From contig NZ_RJJY01000001.1 of assembly GCF_003751085.1 (NCBI RefSeq), positions 3,038,001-3,102,000 on the forward strand: 64,000 nt of DNA, given 5' to 3'. A program made the position numbers and the translations under genes. The notes under the pieces are model-generated. The model made no database searches. It was not told the DNA's origin and saw only the letters and a list, made by a program, of their open reading frames with translations. Positions 60,575-64,000 of this stretch are shown here, in pieces. This stretch comes from Micromonospora sp. Llam0. Its GTDB lineage: Bacteria > Actinomycetota > Actinomycetes > Mycobacteriales > Micromonosporaceae. Numbering within the stretch: position 1 is the stretch's first letter; each line of letters starts with the position of its first letter.

Positions 60575-61084
60575 TCAGTAGCCGGTCCAGACGGCTTTTG
60601 CCCCCGAGTCGCCGGCCCGCACCACGAAGTAGAGGCTTACCCCGGCCGCGACGACGACCAGACCCTTCACGACCAGGACCAGCATCCCGTTGCCGCGCGC
60701 ACCGCCGGCGGTCGCGCTGTGCGCGGCGGCGGCGACCCGGGGGCCGACCAGGTACACCAGGGCCAGGGTGGCCAGCGCCAGCACGATCGACGCGAGCAGC
60801 GTCAGGTTCCCCAACTGTTCGTGCTCCTCGATCACCGGCCGGAAGCTCTCGGTGATCCGACCGGCCGTGTCCATCCGGTTGAGGAACGCGTCGCCGGACA
60901 GCTTGGTGACCAGCGCGGCGATCGGCGTGACGACGGCCAGCACGGCCAGCACCCACCGGGTGTGCGCCCGGATGAGCGGGACCAGGGCGTACCCGACCGC
61001 CAGCAGCGCCAGCAGCGGGACGAAGACCACCGCCGCGTGCAGCAGCAGTGGATGGGCGGGGATTCCCGCGACTTCCTCGAACAT
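60575..61084 (-). CDS. DUF2231 membrane protein
   Basis: A 169-residue membrane protein with four helices. The start HPLLLHAAVVFVPLLALLAVGYAL is the DUF2231 mark, and the second helix pair surrounds EEHEQLGNLTLLASIVLALATLALVY. Function unknown; family members occur next to cytochrome and ferredoxin genes. The ATG follows GCCGAGGAGGCG. It sits 124 bp from the CtaD stop on the same strand. Confidence 0.88.
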   Translation of the reverse strand: MFEEVAGIPAHPLLLHAAVVFVPLLALLAVGYALVPLIRAHTRWVLAVLAVVTPIAALVTKLSGDAFLNRMDTAGRITESFRPVIEEHEQLGNLTLLASIVLALATLALVYLVGPRVAAAAHSATAGGARGNGMLVLVVKGLVVVAAGVSLYFVVRAGDSGAKAVWTGY

Positions 61085-61208
61085 GTCTACGCCTCCTCGG
61101 CGGTTCCACGGCAGTCATGGCGACCAGGGATCGGAGGCTAACCCACCAGGAACCGGTACGGCAGCAGCCACCCGGCGACCGCCGGGCGTCGCGGTACAGC
61201 GGAGTCGA

Positions 61209-63206
61209 TCAGGAGTCGTCGCCCTCGTCCGCCGATGGAAGCCGCCACCGTCGTTCCTGCGGACCACGTTGCGCGCCGAGGGTGTTCTCCGGTTCGGTGG
61301 TCTGCTCGAAACTGGGCCGACGGACCTGTTCCGGCCGGGGCACCTGGACGGCCCGGGCACCGGACACCGGGTCCGGCACGAAAGTGGCGACGTCGGTCGG
61401 CCCCTGCGCCGGACCGCGCGGGACGATCCGGTGGGCGGCCGGGTCACGGTGCAGTTCGTCGACGAGGTGCTGCGGCGGCTCGGTGTCCCGCTGCGGCAGG
61501 TCCCGACCGAGGTCCGCGACGAACAGGCCGTACTTGGCCTCGAAGGCCGGGCGTTCGGACCTGATCCGGGGCAACCGGTCGAAGTTGCGCAACGGCGGCG
61601 GGCAGGTGGTTGCCCACTCCAGCGAGTTGCCGAACCCCCATGGGTCGTGCACGCTCACCTGCTCGCCGAACCGGTACGACTTCCACACGTTCCAGATGAA
61701 GAACAGCGTGGACGCCCCGAGGATGAACGATCCGATGGTGGCGATGGTGTTCAGGACGGTGAACCCGTCGGTCGGCAGATAGTCGGCGTACCGGCGGGGA
61801 AAGCCCTCGTTGCCGAGCCAGTGCTGGACCAGAAAGGTGGCATGGAAGCCGATGAACATTGTCCAGAAGTGCGCCTTGCCGAGCGCTTCGTCGAGCAGTC
61901 GGCCGGTCATCTTCGGGAACCAGAAATAGATGCCGGCGAACGCCGCGAAAACGATCGTACCGAACAGCACGTAGTGGAAGTGGGCCACGACGAAGTAGCT
62001 GTCGGTGACGTGGAAGTCGACCGGTGGACTGGCCAGCAGCACCCCGGTCAGCCCGCCGAGCAGGAAGGTCACCAGGAAGCCGACCGCGAACAGCATCGGC
62101 GTATCGAAGGTCAACTGCCCCTTCCACATGGTGCCGAGCCAGTTGAAGAACTTGATCCCGGTGGGCACCGCGATCAGGAAGCTGAGCATGGCGAAGAACG
62201 GCAGCAGCACCTGGCCGGTGCCGTACATGTGGTGCGCCCACACGCTCATCGACAGCGCGGCGATCGCGATCGTCGCGGCCACCAGGCCCTTGTAGCCGAA
62301 GATCGGCTTGCGGGCGAAAACCGGAATGACCTCGCTGATGATGCCGAAGAACGGCAGCGCGACGATGTACACCTCGGGATGGCCGAAGAACCAGAACAGA
62401 TGCTGCCACAGCATCGGGCCGCCGGTCTGTGGCGCGTACACGTGCGCGCCGAGCAGCCGGTCCGCCAGCAGCGCCAGCAGCGCCGCCGCCAGCAGCGGGA
62501 ACACCAGGACCACCAGCAGTGCGGTGATCAGGATGTTCCAGGTGAAGATCGGCATCCGGAACATGGTCATACCTGGTGCGCGCAGGGTGATGATGGTGGC
62601 GATCAGGTTGACCGAGCCGAGGATGGTACCGAGGCCGGAGACGACCAGGCCGACGATCCACATGTTGGCGCCGATGCCCGGAGTGTGCTCCATCCGGCTC
62701 AACGGGGTGTAGGCGAACCAGCCGAAGTCGGGAGCACCGCCGGGCGTCAGGAATCCCCCCATGACCAGCAGCCCACCGAGCAGATAGAGCCAGTACGCCA
62801 GCGCGTTGAGCCGGGGGAACGACACGTCCGGGGCACCGATCTGCAACGGCACCAGATAGTTGGCGAACCCGAACACCAGCGGGGTGGCGAACAGCAGCAT
62901 CATGATCGTGCCGTGCATGGTGAACAGCTGGTTGTACTGCTCCGGCGAGAGAAGCTGCATGCCGGGCCGGGCCAACTCGGCACGCATCAGCAGGGCCATG
63001 ACGCCGCCCGCTATGAAATAGCCGAAGGACGTGCCGAGGTACAACAGGCCGATCTGCTTGGCGTCGGTGGTCCGCAGCAGCCGGGTCAGCGAGTTGCCCG
63101 GGACCGCCGGGCGGACCGGGCCAGGGGTGGCGCCGTCGGTCCCCAGCGCCACCGGGCGCGGCGGGGCCGTCGGTGGCGTACCCACCGTCGTGGTCTGCTC
63201 CGTCAT
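61209..63206 (-). CDS. ctaD: Cytochrome c oxidase subunit I (aa3 type)
   Basis: A 665-residue haem-copper oxidase subunit I. Twelve membrane helices start at [18 protein letters not shown]. Haem a ligands are seen in [16 protein letters not shown] and in [15 protein letters not shown]; the Cu(B) His and cross-linked Tyr in [17 protein letters not shown] (H-P-E-V-Y). HHMYGTG gives the other Cu(B) His pair, and the K-channel Tyr-His and D-channel residues fit. It reduces oxygen in the membrane. An extra hydrophilic C-terminal tail of about 90 residues is longer than usual. It is not in an operon with other cta genes, as is frequent in actinobacteria. Confidence 0.95.
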   Translation of the reverse strand: MTEQTTTVGTPPTAPPRPVALGTDGATPGPVRPAVPGNSLTRLLRTTDAKQIGLLYLGTSFGYFIAGGVMALLMRAELARPGMQLLSPEQYNQLFTMHGTIMMLLFATPLVFGFANYLVPLQIGAPDVSFPRLNALAYWLYLLGGLLVMGGFLTPGGAPDFGWFAYTPLSRMEHTPGIGANMWIVGLVVSGLGTILGSVNLIATIITLRAPGMTMFRMPIFTWNILITALLVVLVFPLLAAALLALLADRLLGAHVYAPQTGGPMLWQHLFWFFGHPEVYIVALPFFGIISEVIPVFARKPIFGYKGLVAATIAIAALSMSVWAHHMYGTGQVLLPFFAMLSFLIAVPTGIKFFNWLGTMWKGQLTFDTPMLFAVGFLVTFLLGGLTGVLLASPPVDFHVTDSYFVVAHFHYVLFGTIVFAAFAGIYFWFPKMTGRLLDEALGKAHFWTMFIGFHATFLVQHWLGNEGFPRRYADYLPTDGFTVLNTIATIGSFILGASTLFFIWNVWKSYRFGEQVSVHDPWGFGNSLEWATTCPPPLRNFDRLPRIRSERPAFEAKYGLFVADLGRDLPQRDTEPPQHLVDELHRDPAAHRIVPRGPAQGPTDVATFVPDPVSGARAVQVPRPEQVRRPSFEQTTEPENTLGAQRGPQERRWRLPSADEGDDS

Positions 63207-63320
63207 GGCCGCCTCCCGCCCAGCACGTCAACCGACGGTAACTTGATAAATCGTCGGTTGAGGCGGTAAATCTGGATCAGTCGGGTCAAAGCCTGGCTGA
63301 CCTCTCGACCGGGACGCGGT

Positions 63321-63369
63321 CCGGCTGCCGTAGCGCTGGCCGGCTGCCGTAGCGCGCCACGGCAGCCGG
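63321..63369. repeat. Direct and inverted repeat in the ctaD/amidohydrolase intergenic region
   Basis: CCGGCTGCCGTAGCGC is repeated at 63321 and 63340. The second copy forms an 11-bp perfect hairpin: CCGGCTGCCGT at 63340-63350 pairs with ACGGCAGCCGG at 63359-63369 across an 8-nt loop. Either copy can pair with the right arm, so two alternative hairpins compete. It lies in the 236-bp gap between divergent genes, where a switch or binding site is possible. No promoter motif was recognised. Confidence 0.6.
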
Positions 63370-63442
63370 ACCGACAGCTCTTTCGCCGTAGGTCCGGCTG
63401 CGACAGGATGGACCTGTCCACCGACCGTCGGACGGGAGCCGC

Positions 63443-64000
63443 GTGCCATCGACAATGATCGACCAGTCTGGTGACCCGCCGGTCACGGTCATCGACTCCC
63501 ATCTGCACCTGTGGGACCCACGACTACTCGACTACCCGTGGCTGGCGCAGGTCCCCCGGCTACGGCGCAGCTACCTGCCAGCGGACCTCTCGACCGCCAC
63601 CGCCGGGCTCGGATCGGGCGGATTCCACCTCGAAGCGGTGGTGTTCGTCGAGGCCGGCCGGGCCGACGCGGACGCCGACGCCGAGGTCGACTGGGTCGAA
63701 CAGCTCTCCGCCGGATGGCCGATGATCCGGGCGGTGGTGGCCCATGTGCCGCTGGAGCGGGGCGCCGACGCCAGCGCAAGGATCGCCGCGCTACGCCGCC
63801 ACCGCTTGGTCACCGGGGTGCGCCGCAACCTTCAGGACGAGGCCGACGGCTTCACCGCCACCGACGACTTCGTCGCCGGAGTCCGGCTGCTGGGCGATGC
63901 CGGGCTCAGCTTCGACCTCTGCGTGCGGCACCACCAACTGCCCGAGGTGACTGCACTGGCGGCCCGGGTGCCGGAGGTCACCTTCGTCCTGGACCATCTC
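63443..64000 (+). CDS. Amidohydrolase family protein, partial (3' end outside window)
   Basis: The first 186 residues of a TIM-barrel amidohydrolase (amidohydro-2 group). The metal-binding H-x-H is DSHLHLWDP (about residues 20-28), then LEAVVFVEAGRADADAD, MIRAVVAHVPL and LVTGVRRNLQDEADGF. This group includes L-fuconolactonase and related lactonases, which open sugar lactones, and 2-pyrone-4,6-dicarboxylate hydrolases. The GTG is preceded by GGGAG; an ATG at 63455 is possible. It is divergent from ctaD. The gene runs off the right edge, so its active-site Asp is not seen. Confidence 0.85.
   Translation, partial: MPSTMIDQSGDPPVTVIDSHLHLWDPRLLDYPWLAQVPRLRRSYLPADLSTATAGLGSGGFHLEAVVFVEAGRADADADAEVDWVEQLSAGWPMIRAVVAHVPLERGADASARIAALRRHRLVTGVRRNLQDEADGFTATDDFVAGVRLLGDAGLSFDLCVRHHQLPEVTALAARVPEVTFVLDHL

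Overview
The window is very GC-rich DNA (about 70% by eye) with dense, overlapping ATGA/GTGA gene junctions and strong G/C bias at third codon positions, typical of an actinomycete. A desferrioxamine-type siderophore operon, iron boxes of the IdeR/DmdR type, a mycothiol-type maleylpyruvate isomerase, a PucR regulator and an S-adenosyl-methyltransferase of the actinobacterial DUF574 family all fit Actinobacteria. Micromonosporaceae is my best guess for the family, but this is inference.

Region 1 (1-28.5 kb) is an accessory catabolic island. A TetR-family regulator closely resembling KstR2 (3297-3974) sits among seven copies of a palindrome of the form AnCAAGCGCTTGnT. The copies lie in front of two peptide-type ABC transporter gene sets, a BVMO/esterase/SDR operon, an aldehyde dehydrogenase/SDR/old-yellow-enzyme/flavoprotein operon, and a metallo-beta-lactamase-fold hydrolase. 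Embedded in the island, and read away from an IclR regulator, is one long minus-strand operon. It encodes gentisate-type ring cleavage (cupin dioxygenase, FAH hydrolase, mycothiol-type isomerase) followed by an AprA/AprB-like flavoprotein-ferredoxin pair, an SRPBCC protein and a KstD-like flavoprotein. The natural substrate is unknown. A cyclic ketone, steroid or terpenoid feeding an aromatic branch is plausible.

Region 2 (28.5-40.9 kb) is mostly housekeeping-like. It holds the conserved DUF4178-DUF2617-DUF4247-DUF350-spermidine-synthase-like operon, a small alpha/beta hydrolase, a fused aminodeoxychorismate/anthranilate synthase, an exported histidine-motif protein and a choice-of-anchor-B-like secreted protein. 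The last is split by a 1518-bp IS4-family element with a 10-bp target duplication. A DUF574 methyltransferase follows.

Region 3 (40.9-48.9 kb) holds a PucR regulator divergent from an unusual class II aldolase/class III aminotransferase fusion and an FGGY sugar kinase. Two identical 18-bp palindromic sites lie between them. A FAD oxidoreductase and a GT-C (GT87-like) membrane glycosyltransferase follow.

Region 4 (48.8-59.7 kb) is an iron-regulated desferrioxamine-type locus. It contains a GNAT, an RhtX/AmpG-like MFS protein, DesA, DesB, a DesC-DesD fusion, a penicillin-acylase/DesC-like GNAT fusion and an FkbM methyltransferase. Region 5 (59.7-64 kb) carries a CDP-alcohol phosphatidyltransferase, a DUF2231 membrane protein, cytochrome oxidase subunit I (CtaD) and the start of an amidohydrolase cut by the window edge.
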